Source of the DNA: Acanthornis magna
Lineage: Eukaryota; Chordata; Aves; Passeriformes; Acanthizidae
Length of the DNA: 64,000 bases
Reading direction: 5' to 3'
Assembly: GCA_036785705.1 (NCBI GenBank)
Contig: JAWUZG010000970.1
Coordinates: forward strand, 1,956,501-2,020,500
Shown here piece after piece: positions 11,345 through 23,049 of this stretch. The first letter of the stretch is position 1, and each line of letters opens with the position of its first letter. The position numbers and the translations under genes were made by a program. The notes beneath the pieces are model-generated. The model saw nothing but the letters and a program-made list of their open reading frames with translations, was not told the DNA's origin and ran no database searches.

Positions 11345-11930
11345 GGAAATGACATCCTGGCCCGTATCAGCAATAGGGTAGCCAGCAGTACCAGGGCTGT
11401 GATTTTACCCCTGTACTCAGCACTGGTGAGGCCATACCTCGAGTGCTGTGTCCAGTTCTGGGAAACAGCAGGAAAGACATTGAGGTGCTGGAGTGAGTTC
11501 AGACAAGGGCAGTGAAGCTGGTGAAGGGTCTGGAACACAAGTCCTCTGAGGAGCAGCTGAGGGAGTTGGGAGTGTTTAGCCTGGAGAAAAGGAGGCTCAG
11601 GGGAGAGCTTATCACTCTCTACAGTAGCTTGAAAGGAGGGTGTAGCTGGGTGGGGGTCAGTCTCCTGCATAACAGGACAAGAGGAAATGGCCTCAAGTTG
11701 CACCAGGGGAAGTTTAGATTGAATATTAGGAAAATCTTCAGAAAAAGGGCTGCTAAGCCCTGGAATGGGTGGGCAGTGGAAATAGTTCAGTCCCCATTCC
11801 TGGAGGTATTTAAAAGACACATAGGTGTAGTGATGAGGGACATGGTTGATGGTGGACTGACAGTTCTGTGTTAATGTTTGGACTCGATGGTCTCAGCAGT
11901 CTTTTCAAACCTACATGTTTCTATTCTGTA
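11345..11930 (+). repeat. CR1 LINE fragment (end of ORF2 region and 3' UTR)
   Basis: The copy includes the characteristic tactcagcactggtgaggcc, gagtgctgtgtccagttctg and ctcaggggagagcttatcac blocks and ends near ctattctgta. Open frames here (11284-11820 on - and 11512-11874 on +) are remnants or antisense of the element. It lies about 150 bp upstream of the exon carrying the ADNP2 start codon. Confidence 0.92.
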
Positions 11931-12085
11931 TCTTTTCAGATTTTAGTTCTGACTTCAACACTGTTAAATGCAAGTGCCTGTGTTCAAGTATTTTGTCACT
12001 TTTTTTTTGTTGTAAAAATTTTCCTCTTTTTTTTTTTTTTCTTTTCTTTATTTTTTGGGTGTTGTGTTTTCTTTTTCCCCCCCAG

Positions 12086-12205
12086 GAAAAGTGCAAAATG
12101 TTTCAAATTCCTGTTCAAAACCTTGATAATATAAGGAAGGCTCGAAAAAAGGTGAAGGACATTCTTGTGGATCTTGGGCTTGACAGCTGCAGGGAATTGT
12201 TGAAG
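12086..12205 (+). CDS. ADNP2: ADNP2 exon 2 (start codon, residues 1-36)
   Basis: The acceptor at 12084-12085 follows a C/T-rich tract. Twelve untranslated bases precede ATG at 12098, and the exon ends at 12205 before GTAAAG. It encodes 36 residues beginning MFQIPVQNLDNIRKARKKVK and ending CRELLK, phase 0. This is the conserved ADNP-family N-terminus. Confidence 0.96.
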
Positions 12206-15200
12206 GTAAAGCATTTGAAAGAATGGAAATCAATCTGAAATGTAAACTCCTGAAAAATATTTCACTTTCTGGTGTATATATGATGCTTCTCTGCTATAGA
12301 TCTTTATGGAGGGTGGTCCTTACTTCAGGAATTGCTCAGTACTTGACTGTTCATATGCCAGGGGAGTAGTTCAGTGTGTTAGTATTTAACATTGAAAGAA
12401 ATTGTATTTCTTAACAAGATGTGTCATAGATAGTGCTGCATATTCTCTGTTACTAATGTTTCAACAAAAGGAAACAGTTTGGCTTTAGGAAAAAGCTCCA
12501 CAGACTAATGAATTGTTACTTGTGTGCTATGCAGCAACTTTCTTCAATTCTTTTAAAATCACAAGCAGGTGAGGTCTTGAGTCTCCTCAAAGACAGCCCA
12601 TCACATATCAAGGGCAAGCCTCTGAAGGGACATTCAAATCATGAGCATTTCTGAAAATGGGTAAGCCTTTAAAATCTGTGTCCAGGGAAAAATACCAAAA
12701 TTGTCTTATTGAGCTGTAGTTTGGTTCTGTATCTTAAAAAGTATATATGCAGGTATACGAGGGTGAATAAGATGAACGTAGTACCATTGTTGCTGCTTCT
12801 AGAAGAAAATTCTGTGTATCAGTCAGGAATAATGCACACCATCAGACTGGCAAGCCTAATACCAGAAAAGCTGAAAACACAGCAATGTAACTCCATTTCT
12901 TAACAATAGTGTATTTCAGTGAGCTGGTGCACAGGCTTTCTTGGCTGTTTAAGTATATTCATGACTTCACATTGACCATAGTCAAGAGATTGATTGGTTC
13001 TGTATGGCGGTACTGAAGTAGGTTTAACACTCTATGAGGGTGCTGTTGTGTCTTTTGTAGTGTTTTTTTCTGATTGGAAAAAGAATTGTTCAAGACTACA
13101 TGCATGACTAATTTTGGAACATTCTTTGTAATTGCAGTTGAACAATGTTGGATATATCTAAATGTTGTAATAGCTCAAGGAAAATTATGTCTAGTAATTT
13201 CTGTTTACTTGCTGTTTTTATTGTGTTGATATTGTTCTATAATGACACTTCTAACTTAGAACCTAAGGCTGTCTTGACCATTTGAAATAGGAATGTTTTG
13301 ATGGTGACAGGTTTTTACAGTGAAATTGCTTGCAATCTCTGATTGTTGCATGGACTTCAAAGGTATATAAGTTGTTTTGTATTTGGTTGTGGTTTTGGGG
13401 CTCTGTATAATGTGTGTTTTGCTGGTTTTGCTTCATTTTTAATAACTGGTGGTGGTGGTAACATTTCCATAGAGGAAAAACCTCTATGAGATTTGGGCCA
13501 AAAAATATTGTATTAGGGTTTTTTTTGCAAATAATTCCCCTTCAACCAAGTTCATAACTTCAGTTTGTTTTTTCCAGGTAATCTGGGGCTTGTTTTGATA
13601 CAACTTTAGCAGCAGGAAGAATGGTTTCCATAGTTTGATTTCTATATTGTTTCTATATTGTTTCTAATGGTTTCTATATTGATTTGTACTTGGTTCATAT
13701 GATGATGGTATTTCTTTTTGGTAGCATGGGATGTGTGAGGTTTTAATAAAACTTAGAATCATAGAATGGGCTGGGTTTGAAGGGACCTTGAAGACCATCT
13801 AGCGAGAAGTACCTTAAGTTTGTTTGTTTTCTCAAATATTAAGATTGATTTCTGGACTCTTTGTGAAGGGGTTGGACAATGTAAAATGGATTGAAATATG
13901 ATATAAACATGACCTGCATCTGGTTTTAAAATTGGTCTTACACTGTTGTAGTAAGGCATGATAATGGACGATAGTTTGTGAGAAAGATGAAGGAATTTCA
14001 TGTATGACTAGTACCTCTCCGTGGCTTAGAGACCAAATGGGTTTGTGTTTAGGCTAATTGATCTCTTCTAGGAAGAAAACATGAGCATTTTGACTGGAGT
14101 AGTAGTTTGGTTCTCCAAGTAGTATGTTTAAATAAACTGTAATGTCAGAGGTTTTCCTTTAATAAACTGTTTCAGCTTCTCTAACATATTGTGATCTTTA
14201 TTGGGATCTGAAGATGATCAGAGGGCTGAAGCACCTCTGCTCTGAAGACATGCTGAGAGAGCTGGGGTTTTCAGCCTGAAGAGAATGATTTGGGAAGACT
14301 TCATTGCAGCCCTCTGGTACCTAAAGGGGGCTCATAAAAAGGAGAGAGGGGGACTTTTTATAAGGAGATACGGACAGGACAAGGGGCAGCAGTGCTTTAA
14401 ACTGAAAGGGGGTAGGTTAAGTTTAGATGTTAGGAAGAAATTCTTTATTTAGAGGGTGCTGAGGCACTGGCACAAGTTGCCCAGAGAAGCTGGGGATGCC
14501 CCATCCCTGTCAGTGTTTAAGGCCAGGTTGGATAGGGCCCTGGGCAACCTGGTTTAGTGAGTGGCATCCCTGCCCATGACAGGGGGGCTGGAACTAGGTA
14601 AGCTGTGCAGTCCTGTCCAACCCAAACCGTTCCATGGTTCTGTTCTGTGATTCTATGTCTTCATTTAAACTCTGAGCTTTTTATCTTTTTGTTCTGGAAA
14701 ACTGTGATAGTTTTAATACAGAGGGGAGAACAGTTCTTGGTTTAAAAATGTTTTTCCCTTCAGTTTAAAAATACCCTTTATGCATCAGAATTTGTCAGGC
14801 TTCTCAGAGGGCTTTGTTCCTTTCTTGTTACCTTTCCCTTCTCCTGTTTTCTTCCCCTCCTAGAATTGAGAAATGTGGGAAGAGCATAACAAATTAGTGG
14901 ATCTCTATTTAAAGCAAGTGTTCACACCAGCCACTTGCACCACTTACTAATGGGTATCGATAAGAATGGCTATTTTTATTAGTAGATGTTTCTCTGTAGG
15001 AAATAGCTGTTTCAACAAAATTATCTAGGCATATTATCATGTGTGTTTGGCTTGTGGGAATCTGGTGTTTAGGAGCCTAGTGTAGGAGCCTGTCTCTCAA
15101 AACAAAAACAGAACATGTTTCAGGTAAGCCACAAACTTTAAGAAACCTTTTTTTAACAGTATATAATTCACTCCAGCATGTTCAGCTGAAAAATTCTTAG

Positions 15201-18200
15201 TAAATCTCAAGTGTATTCATTTTCTCTATCAAAAATAGTTCTTGTTGCATGCAAGATTTCTTTTTAAGGTGTTTCAGTGTTTTTTTTAAGGTTTGGCTGA
15301 AGGGCGAATATGTGACTGATCCAGCGTCTCGGTGTTGATTAGATTGCAAGGGATTTGTTTATTGTTGCCCTGAGCTTTTCTGGATTCTCCTTGGGCAAAC
15401 TTGGCAGTTGAAAAAGCTAGAAAGCATATTGCAAACTCAGCTGTATTTTTCTAAATCAAATTATCGCTGGCATGATGTTCTGGCTTACTATAATCTGTTG
15501 AACACACTGGAATGCTCATATTTGCATGGTGTGGACAAGAGCCTAGTGCAGACAGAGCCTGTGTTAAAGTAGGATTCTGTATTTGATTGTTGAGGCTTTG
15601 TTTCTCTTTGTTGCCAAGTATGTTCTGTGTTGCTGCTAAAGTTCACGTAACACAAACTGTTAGATTTATGAATTCCTCTCCTTCTGTAAGGTCATATGAT
15701 CTTAAATGTTATTTATTATATGCTTCTGCTGTTGCAGTGCAGTTGGGTGCAGAGGTAGAAACATCTTGCATTCTCTAAGTATCTGCAGAGTTTTGAGTGA
15801 AGAGGGATTTGTGAAAGGGAAGAATGTAAAAGGAGCAGTGACTCTATTACCAGGCAGTCATATGAACAAATATTTGAAGTAAAATAAATCAAAGATGGTC
15901 AAAGAAGTAATCTTTTTGAATGGAGTTTGGGACCAGTATCTGAATGCTGTATAGACTTCCAAGTTATCCTGTCTTTGTGTGGGGTTTTCTTTTTTATTTT
16001 TCTTTGTTTCCTATTGAGAATTTCTTTATATTCAGAACAGACTGCAAAAGCCTTGTTTTAATTTCTTGTTTTTATTTTACTTTTAGAATCTTAAAAGTTT
16101 TGATGCAGGTGAAAATTACTTTTGTAACACTTCATGGAGTGATGTCTCTCCTTGGGAGCCTGTGGTCAAAAGGAAGGTATGTATGTTTGTGACACAAATT
16201 CTGGGTGAATGTGTTGTGTGGAGTTGCTGAATTTTATAATTTTCAGAAATTGGAATGGAGCGTTTTTATGGTAAAGAAAGTAGCTTTAATATGTGTTTTC
16301 TAAGTGCTGTTAGTCAGGGAATAATCTTACATTTCCTCTTTGTTTTTCACTGTAATGCAGCTGGTTATGAGGACTTCAATTGCCATTTGCTGTCTTTAAG
16401 GATACAACTTCGTACATCAGTGTTTAAGATGTCACACTAATGTTCTGCCTTTTTAGCCTAATCTAATGTGTAGCCTTAGCATGGTCTTGTGTACAACATG
16501 GCTCCTGTTTCATTGGAGGGGTGAAAATGTGATTGCATAGATGCAAGTGGATTCAGATTAAATTATCTTTAGTGGCTTGGGATGGGGTGGCAGTGTAAAA
16601 CTCTTTGCACTTAGTTTTTGTGTATGTGAAACAGCTTTTAGTTCTGTACAGCTGGGCTCTCCAGGAAAGGCAGGGTTGAGATGAGCAGTTCTATAATAGT
16701 ATGTAGTAGCGAGTTTCTAAAATGCTGTGTAGAGCAGAGAAGTATGTCCAGAAGAAAAGGTAGACTTCTGTCAGTCTTGCTGAAGAGACTTGGGGCCCCT
16801 CCTTGCCTCTATCAGAAGACCTGTCAATGGCATCTGAACAGTGGTGGGTGGGTTGCTCTTTTAATCTTGAATCAAAAGGCGATGCTTTAGAATAGTGTGG
16901 TGGGGGGTTGTCAGGACTTTTTTTTGCCATCTTTAAAACAGCTGCCTTTAAAGCAAACTGAGATTTCAAAGTGGAGTAATTTCAGCCCGCAGCATACAGG
17001 CTGACCAAACAAAGCCACTTAGTCTTTGCCAAGCTCTTATTAAGTAGGATTCCACCCTTCAGGACCCTTGTCTGCTTTATTTCCTATTTCTCCCTTCCTG
17101 AACTTGAGTTCACATTAAGACTGGAAGTTCATCTGTTCACATGACTTTGTGGATGAAAGAGGCAAATGAGAATTTTTGTTTGAGTACGGATGGATTATGT
17201 GCAGCCTCTTAAGTGCCACTTCAGATGAGACTTGCAGTTACCTTTGCTGAATACTGCCTTTAGGTGAATGGGATAAATCCTGTAAATTGTTAATGATGGT
17301 TTTGCTTTTTTCCCCTCCTTTTTAATTTATTCTTTATTCACATGAAAAATATCTCCCTTTATCAGGTTTACTGGCCCCAGTCAGCATGTTGTTTGAGCTC
17401 TGCTCTTGCTCATTCTGTCTCTTTTGCCTTTTCCTCTACCTTCTGACTGAAGAAAGAAGTTCAGTGCTGGGAGATTGTGTTAGATGAGCAGGGGAGGTTC
17501 CCCTTCCTCCCCAGATATGAAATAGGAAAGAACAGGGTGAAAATGGACCAAGTGACACTTGTCTTCCTTCACTAGTCCTTTAGGAAAAATGATTAGCTAT
17601 TTCAATGAAAATGGAAAAGAACTAAAAATTGTGTGCTAGAGAGGGAATCTTCTTTCTTTCCTATTCTCTGGAGGGAACCATGGGAGAGAGACCTAATCCC
17701 TTACTAGAAGGGAGAAATATGTGTCCTGTCTCAGGTATTCAGCGTGACCAGTTACACTGTCCAAAAAAGAAGGTTGGAATCTGATCTGATGAAATTCAGT
17801 CTAGAATTGGTAATATGTTGCTGTGGAGCAGATTTGCCAAACTGTGTCTTTAGGATACTAACCTTGTTCCTATCCATTTTCTTCAAATAATCACAATTTA
17901 TTGATATATATCATTCACATATTGTGCTGCCTAGATTTGGGAGAAAAATAATTGGTCCTTCCAGATGCTTCATTCCAAACTTTTTTCCATAAGGGGAAAA
18001 TAAGTTGTTTCCTCCTGGAAACTGAGTAGGCTGGAGAAGATGTCTGTTTAAATGAAGTTGGCGGTTTCCACCATCAGTACTATTTTTTAGGGAGACATTA
18101 ACAATTCTGGAAGAACTTGGTTTTTTGGAGGCTATCTGTCTTTCTGCAGGTCTCTTATGTTGTGGGGAATTTGAGATTACACCACAGAAAGTGTTTCTAT

Positions 18201-21200
18201 GTTCTGGGGTAGGTTCTTTGGAGGACAACCAATTGACAATTAGAGACTAGTGTCTCTAATAAGCCTTCTTTAGGGATTCCATTTTTACAGTTGAAGATTG
18301 TGTTGGTCAGTCTCCAAGAAGCTTTATATTTCCTCAGTGGATTGTAATTTTTATTTTGTCAAATTTTCTATACAACTGGGATACCGTTGGTGAACTGTGG
18401 TAGCACTTTTGAACAGAAAAAGCAGATGCATGTGCAAGAACATGCTGGCAAAACAGTTTGTAAGGTGTCTGTGTGGAAGAGCTCTATTTCATACAGAGAA
18501 TACCAAAGCAGTAGACTTCCACATGCTTCTGTTCTGCTGAAAGAGAATTGCTTTTCATTTTTTTCTTTGTCGCTTGACTCCTTCAGAAGTACTGAGGTGT
18601 ATCTTTTAGTAATGTTCTGTGTGCTTCGTGATTTCAGTAGTGTCAGTAGCATTTCTTCAGGCCGTATGTTTTAAAAATAATACTGATGTGTCTGCAAATT
18701 TGCTGTTTACTAGCAGCTGAGATTAGATGCCTGAAGAATGTAAGCAGAAGATAATTCAGTCATACCTTAGCAGTGTATTTCATCAGCAGCCTTAGCCAGC
18801 CAGTGGCGTTGCCTGATCCAGTCTTCTGAATTTAGAGCTTAGATTTTGGTTATCATCAGGAGAGTCTCCTAGTACTGGTAGTAGATGGCTGTCTGGGCTG
18901 TCTGTTATTTGTAGATGGCTGACTCCATGGCTATATGACATGGCAAAAAAAACCCCAAAACTGCATGTGTTTTATTACTGTTCTTCATGGTGTGTCAGTG
19001 AGATGTATGTGGGTGATGTAACTGGGCTGGGTGCTGTTGTGGAGCAGCTTGTTCCCTTTGGGTTCTGTTTCACGAGGGGCAGAAATCAGTGAGGTGAAAA
19101 ACACATCTGAGGGAACAGATTCCACTAAATGCTCGAGAGTACAGATTTGTCGCATGGATGTTGCTGTGACTGATTCTGTGGTTTTTGGCAGGAGCCAGGG
19201 TTAACTTCCTAGGAAGTTGATCAGAAAAAGTGGTTGATGGGCTACCAGTTTTTTGGAAAGAACAAATAATGTTCATATGGATATGAAAAGTAATGCTGTC
19301 ATGTGGCATATAACTGAGGGAGCAAACCACTGCTTAGTGCAAGATAGGTATATTCTTGAGCAATTAAAATACTTTCCTGAGAAGAATCTGTATGCTCTAT
19401 ACTGAGAATTTTTGAGGAAATTTCCTATAGAAATTACTATGATGGGATGTCCAGTATGCATGAGTTAATACAGAGAGGTCATTTCTGCTTTATCCTAAAA
19501 GGAGGTTTTACTACTTTGTGTTATTATTTTGGCTCCAGAAGAGTGTTCTTAAAATAAGTCATTTATGGCTTTGCTGGGAAGGTACTTCTGGAGAGTTTTC
19601 AGTGAAGAGTAGCATATTGAAATACAGAAAAAAATCCCTGCCGGTTCTCCTCTCTCCTTCTCCAGTAGATAGGAGCTGGCCCTGACCTAAATAAAGCTTT
19701 AAAAGTGTCATATTAAAAGGGCTGCTATTCCTAATTGCTAAGGATTAACCTCCTGTATACAGTGGGTTACAAATTCTTCTTGGCTTGTTCTGTGATTCCT
19801 GTCTTTAAAAACAGGCTTCAGAATTACTTGTGAACTATAGTAGAAGTAAACTCACTTTAGCCTTCTTAATAAATTATAATGAAACAAAAAAGGCACAAAT
19901 GTTTCTCTCCTTAAGTATGCAATCTTTAAATCTGCTTTTCAAAAATAGAAAAAACTGAGAAAATACATGCTTATACATCCAGTGAAGGTATTTTTGACAG
20001 GCGATAATGCAGATTTAAACAGATACCAGTGGTGCAGGAGCTGGCACTTTCTAAGTGGATGTTTTTCTTTTGTTTGCAGAGATACAGAACAAAGCCGTAC
20101 TGCTGTAGCTTATGCAAGTTCTCATCCAAATTGCTTACTTCTTTCAAGAATCATTTGCATCGTTACCATGAGGATGAAATGGACCAAGAGATGGTGGTTC
20201 CTTGCCCAAAATGTACATTTTCTTCTCATCCCAAAGTAGTGGGAAAACACATACGGATGTTCCATTCATCTAATAAACGAATACAGAACTATACAGTCAG
20301 CATTTTGGATGGCATGAAACAATTTAGAACTGACATCATAAACTTCACGTGTCTAAAATGTCAATTCACAGATACCTTGTATTACAATATGAAGAAACAT
20401 GTGCTGATGAACCATTTTAAAAACTTAGTAAGTGTATATTTTGGCGAGAAACATGATCTAAGTACACCGGGTTCAGTTGAGTTCTATTGTAAAAAATGTA
20501 AAGCTTCTGCAAACAGCCCAGATTCTTTAATGTACCATATCTTGACAGCTGAAACACACAGAGACCTGGAGAACAAACTTCGATCTCTGATTTCAGAACA
20601 TATTAAGAAACCTGGACTTGTGAAACAAATGCATATTGCTCCAAAGCCTGTCCAAGGTGTGGCAGTGGCTGCTCCATCTGCAGGGCCTGGTGCTGCCCCA
20701 GCAGGTTCCGTGACAACTCCAGCTTGCATCCAGGTTGCATTTCCACAGAATAATCAAAACCAGAGCATGGTGCAGACAAAGGCAGTTCAGAATACAGTTG
20801 GACTAGTGACCGCCCCAAGCGCTTCTTGCAGCCTCCCACAAGCCATCTCTGCTCCCGCCGCTACGCCCTCGCATGTCACTCTTGTGCCCAGCAATCCTCC
20901 AGTGGGTCAGAGCAATGTTGGTGTTCAGCCGTCACCTTCCCAGCCCATCATTGTTTCTCATGCGCTCCCTCTTAATCATTCTGTTGGGACCATAAATAGA
21001 ACTGTGGCCCCTGCAGTTCTTCCTCTCAATCAGCCTGTCAGGCCTGGGCTCTTTCCTGTTAATCAACCCATTGGTACTATAAACGGACCAGTTCCAGCTG
21101 GAACGCTCGCTGTCACTCAACCTGTCGGCCCTGTGAATCAACCAGTTGCACCAGGAGTCCTCCCTGTGCATCAACCAGTTGCTCCAGGAATTCTGTCTGT

Positions 21201-23049
21201 TAACCAGTCACTTGGGAACGTGAGCAGACCCATTGATCCCAGGGTCCTTCCTGTGGCGCAAACAGTTGGGTCGGGTGTTCTCCAGCTTAACCAGCCTGTT
21301 GCCCCTGGGGTGGTTCCTGTCAGACAGCCTGTTGGACCTGGCTTCCTTCAGCTTAATCAACCTGTTGCCCCAGCAGTTATCCCAGTAAATCAGCCAGTTC
21401 AACCTCCAGTTTCTCAAAGCGCAGCTTTTTTGACGGCAGGCTCAATACTGAGGCAGTTGATTCCCACTGGCAAGCAGGTTAATGGGATACCTACATACAC
21501 GCTGGCCCCCATCTCAGTTACTCTGCCTGTACCTCCTGGTGGTGGAGTAGCAACTGTGACACCTCCACAGGTGCCCATCCAGCTCATGCAGTCGGGCTCA
21601 GTGACTCAGCTGTCCCAGTCACCAGCCAGTGCTCCTTCTCCTCCTGTGGTTCTGACCTCAGAGAATGTATCTTTACAGGCCTCCCCGCCCGCTCCTGAAA
21701 CAAGCCAGGCTGTCAGACAGGCTAAGCAGTGGAAGACCTGCCCTGTTTGTAACGAGCTTTTCCCATCAAATGTCTACGAAGTGCACATGGAAGTGGCCCA
21801 CAAACCACGTGAAGTAAAAGTAGAAACTCCAGAACCTCAAAAACTTGCAGCTTGTGCATCCTTTCTGAGGATGACAGAGAAGGCGATCCGATGTTATGCT
21901 TGTAAGTGTTTTCTCTGTGAGGAAGAACTCATGAAGCATATCTTCATGCATGGCTTATCTTGCTTGTTTTGCACAGGTACTTTCTATGACTTAAAAAGTC
22001 TCGTGGAGCACAATAAGACTGCACACAATGGGAGGAAGCAGTTGCATGCAAGTTACAGCAACAGAGGAATTCAGCTAGGTAACGATGCTCAGGGTGGCCT
22101 TGTGTTTCCACACTTTGATTTCAACACAGTCCTACCATATGAAGACATGGGTGAAAGCGAAGTACATTTGGCAGTGCTTGTTGGAATATATTCAACAGTT
22201 CTTGTCCCTGTTTACATCAAAGTGAAACCTCAGACAGCCGAAGTGAACAGGAGATGCACCAGAAAAATGTTCACCTGTCCCTTTTGCTTAGGTACGTTTG
22301 CTGGTAGAGAAACCTATGAAAAGCATTTGAAAGAGCGGCATCATATAATGCCAACTGTGCATACAATTTTAAAGTCTCCTGCTTTCAAGTGCATCCACTG
22401 TTGTGGTGTGTACACTGGAAATATGACTCTGACAGCTATTGCTGTACATTTGCTCCGTTGTAGAAGTGCTCCCAAAGACACCAACTCGAGCCTGAAGATG
22501 CAACTTGAGCGCACTGAGAAGAAAGAGCTGCTGTTTGTGAATGGTGAAAAGCATGTTTCTGTGGTACTGAAAAGAAAGCAATCAGATTCCTGCTTTGTTG
22601 CAGAAGACCAAAGGAATAAGGAACAGCAGCCTCTGAGCTTAAGTACTGGCGTGGCTCTGTCTTTAGAGAATGAAGTGAATTCAGGGGTAGTGCCTTTCAA
22701 ACGACAAAAGATTAGGACTGAAATGAGGAAGCTTCCTTCTAGTGAGGATCTCCGCTTCCTAGCGGTGGATCCTAATCAGTATGATCACAATTCATATGAG
22801 GCACAGAAACAATTTTTGTCAGACTACTTTCACAAGAGGCCATATCCTTCTAAAAGAGAAGTGGAATTACTTTCCTTGCTGCTGTGTGCGTGGAAAATTG
22901 ATGTTGCATCATTTTTTGCAAAAATGAGGAATACATGCTTAAAGGCGATAAAACATCAGGAACCATCTGTTCTGATGGGTTTCAGTATGTCTGAACTGAA
23001 AAACGTTAAGCACAGTTTGAATTTAAAAGATGGACCATTGGATATGTAA
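12098..23049 (+). CDS. ADNP2: ADNP2, zinc-finger and homeobox protein (spliced span)
   Basis: The coding exons are 12098-12205, 16087-16176 and 20080-23049, all joined in phase 0, for 1,055 residues (human about 1,131). ADNP2 is a nuclear zinc-finger/homeodomain relative of ADNP, a component of the CHD4/HP1 chromatin complex. It starts MFQIPVQNLDNIRKARK, close to the ADNP2 N-terminus. Next come C2H2-like fingers at about residues 74-96, 108-128, 157-178 and 203-226, and a long Pro/Val/Asn/Gln-rich repeat region (about 354-512). More fingers lie at about 618-645, 670-720, 797-822 and 835-860, then a basic VPFKRQK stretch (about 937) and a divergent homeodomain (about 960-1040). The start has A at -3. 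The promoter is the CpG island at 4.2-5.1 kb. The identification is confident; what is known of function comes from the family. Confidence 0.96.
13754..13803 (-). repeat. CR1 LINE 3'-terminal fragment
   Basis: Reads agaatcatagaatgggctgg then gaagggaccttgaagaccat, the reverse complement of the CR1 3' terminus. Only about 50 bp survive. Confidence 0.8.
14208..14660 (+). repeat. CR1 LINE 3' fragment
   Basis: Sense CR1 tail with tcagagggctgaagcacctc, ttaggaagaaattctttatt, gccatccctg-type and caacctggtttagtg blocks, ending ttctgttctgtgattctatg. It is truncated and contains no intact frame. Confidence 0.92.
16087..16176 (+). CDS. ADNP2: ADNP2 exon 3 (residues 37-66)
   Basis: A 90-base exon between TTTTAG and GTATGT, phase 0 on both sides. 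It encodes 30 residues, NLKSFDAGENYFCNTSWSDV followed by SPWEPVVKRK. The FDxGExYFxNTSWxDVSxWEP pattern is the conserved segment linking the N-terminus to the first zinc finger in ADNP proteins. Confidence 0.95.
16177..20079 (+). other. ADNP2: ADNP2 intron 3
   Basis: A 3.9-kb intron with GTATGT donor and a TTTTGTTTGCAG acceptor. I recognised no repeat family and no further exon. Short open frames at 16681-16890, 17911-18228 and 18387-18674 lack motifs. Confidence 0.85.
20080..23049 (+). CDS. ADNP2: ADNP2 terminal coding exon (residues 67-1055)
   Basis: The exon starts at 20080 (RYRTKPYCCSLCKFSSK) after the acceptor at 20078-20079; upstream in-frame codons belong to the intron. It carries nearly all functional parts: the N-terminal C2H2-like fingers, the VLPVNQPV-type repeat region, the conserved SILRQLIPTGKQVNGIPTYT segment, the C-terminal fingers (KTCPVCNELFPSNVY, FKCIHCCGVYTGNMTL) and the homeodomain, with stop TAA at 23047-23049. 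One large terminal exon is typical of the ADNP family. In homeodomain helix 3 the segment reads WKIDVASFFAKMRN, lacking the usual WFxNRR. Confidence 0.97.
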   Translation, partial: RYRTKPYCCSLCKFSSKLLTSFKNHLHRYHEDEMDQEMVVPCPKCTFSSHPKVVGKHIRMFHSSNKRIQNYTVSILDGMKQFRTDIINFTCLKCQFTDTLYYNMKKHVLMNHFKNLVSVYFGEKHDLSTPGSVEFYCKKCKASANSPDSLMYHILTAETHRDLENKLRSLISEHIKKPGLVKQMHIAPKPVQGVAVAAPSAGPGAAPAGSVTTPACIQVAFPQNNQNQSMVQTKAVQNTVGLVTAPSASCSLPQAISAPAATPSHVTLVPSNPPVGQSNVGVQPSPSQPIIVSHALPLNHSVGTINRTVAPAVLPLNQPVRPGLFPVNQPIGTINGPVPAGTLAVTQPVGPVNQPVAPGVLPVHQPVAPGILSVNQSLGNVSRPIDPRVLPVAQTVGSGVLQLNQPVAPGVVPVRQPVGPGFLQLNQPVAPAVIPVNQPVQPPVSQSAAFLTAGSILRQLIPTGKQVNGIPTYTLAPISVTLPVPPGGGVATVTPPQVPIQLMQSGSVTQLSQSPASAPSPPVVLTSENVSLQASPPAPETSQAVRQAKQWKTCPVCNELFPSNVYEVHMEVAHKPREVKVETPEPQKLAACASFLRMTEKAIRCYACKCFLCEEELMKHIFMHGLSCLFCTGTFYDLKSLVEHNKTAHNGRKQLHASYSNRGIQLGNDAQGGLVFPHFDFNTVLPYEDMGESEVHLAVLVGIYSTVLVPVYIKVKPQTAEVNRRCTRKMFTCPFCLGTFAGRETYEKHLKERHHIMPTVHTILKSPAFKCIHCCGVYTGNMTLTAIAVHLLRCRSAPKDTNSSLKMQLERTEKKELLFVNGEKHVSVVLKRKQSDSCFVAEDQRNKEQQPLSLSTGVALSLENEVNSGVVPFKRQKIRTEMRKLPSSEDLRFLAVDPNQYDHNSYEAQKQFLSDYFHKRPYPSKREVELLSLLLCAWKIDVASFFAKMRNTCLKAIKHQEPSVLMGFSMSELKNVKHSLNLKDGPLDM
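20943..21415 (+). repeat. ADNP2: degenerate protein repeat in ADNP2 (NQPV-xPGVLPV)
   Basis: About a dozen imperfect in-frame repeats of the type NQPVxPGVLPVNQPVGP run through this interval. The DNA repeats follow (for example catcaaccagttgctccagg, cttaaccagcctgttgcccc). The human protein has a comparable but longer array, which probably accounts for much of the length difference. It is low-complexity, likely unstructured and prone to length change. Confidence 0.85.

Larger units (their letters stand above)
4999..12085 (+). other. ADNP2: ADNP2 intron 1
   Basis: Bounded by a GTACGT donor and a polypyrimidine-AG acceptor (12071-12085). It contains CR1 fragments at 9290-9516 and 11345-11930, a palindrome cluster at 7685-7747, a 15-bp direct repeat (5951-5965 and 5992-6006), and several T-runs near 8445, 10400-10650 and 12000-12060. 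The open frame at 5330-5602 (90 codons) has no recognisable domain. Confidence 0.8.
12206..16086 (+). other. ADNP2: ADNP2 intron 2
   Basis: A 3.9-kb intron with GTAAAG donor and a TTTTATTTTACTTTTAG acceptor. It contains a short antisense CR1 tail (13754-13803), a longer sense CR1 copy (14208-14660) and a local repeat of ttgtttctatattg near 13639-13682. No exon-like sequence was recognised. Confidence 0.85.

Noticed and set aside
11284..11820. 178-codon minus-strand frame
   Set aside because: Mostly the antisense of a CR1 LINE copy.
20029..20079. In-frame ATG upstream of the last ADNP2 exon
   Set aside because: The 17 codons before 20080 are intronic: a strong acceptor lies at 20078-20079, and the joined exon 3 gives the conserved protein sequence.
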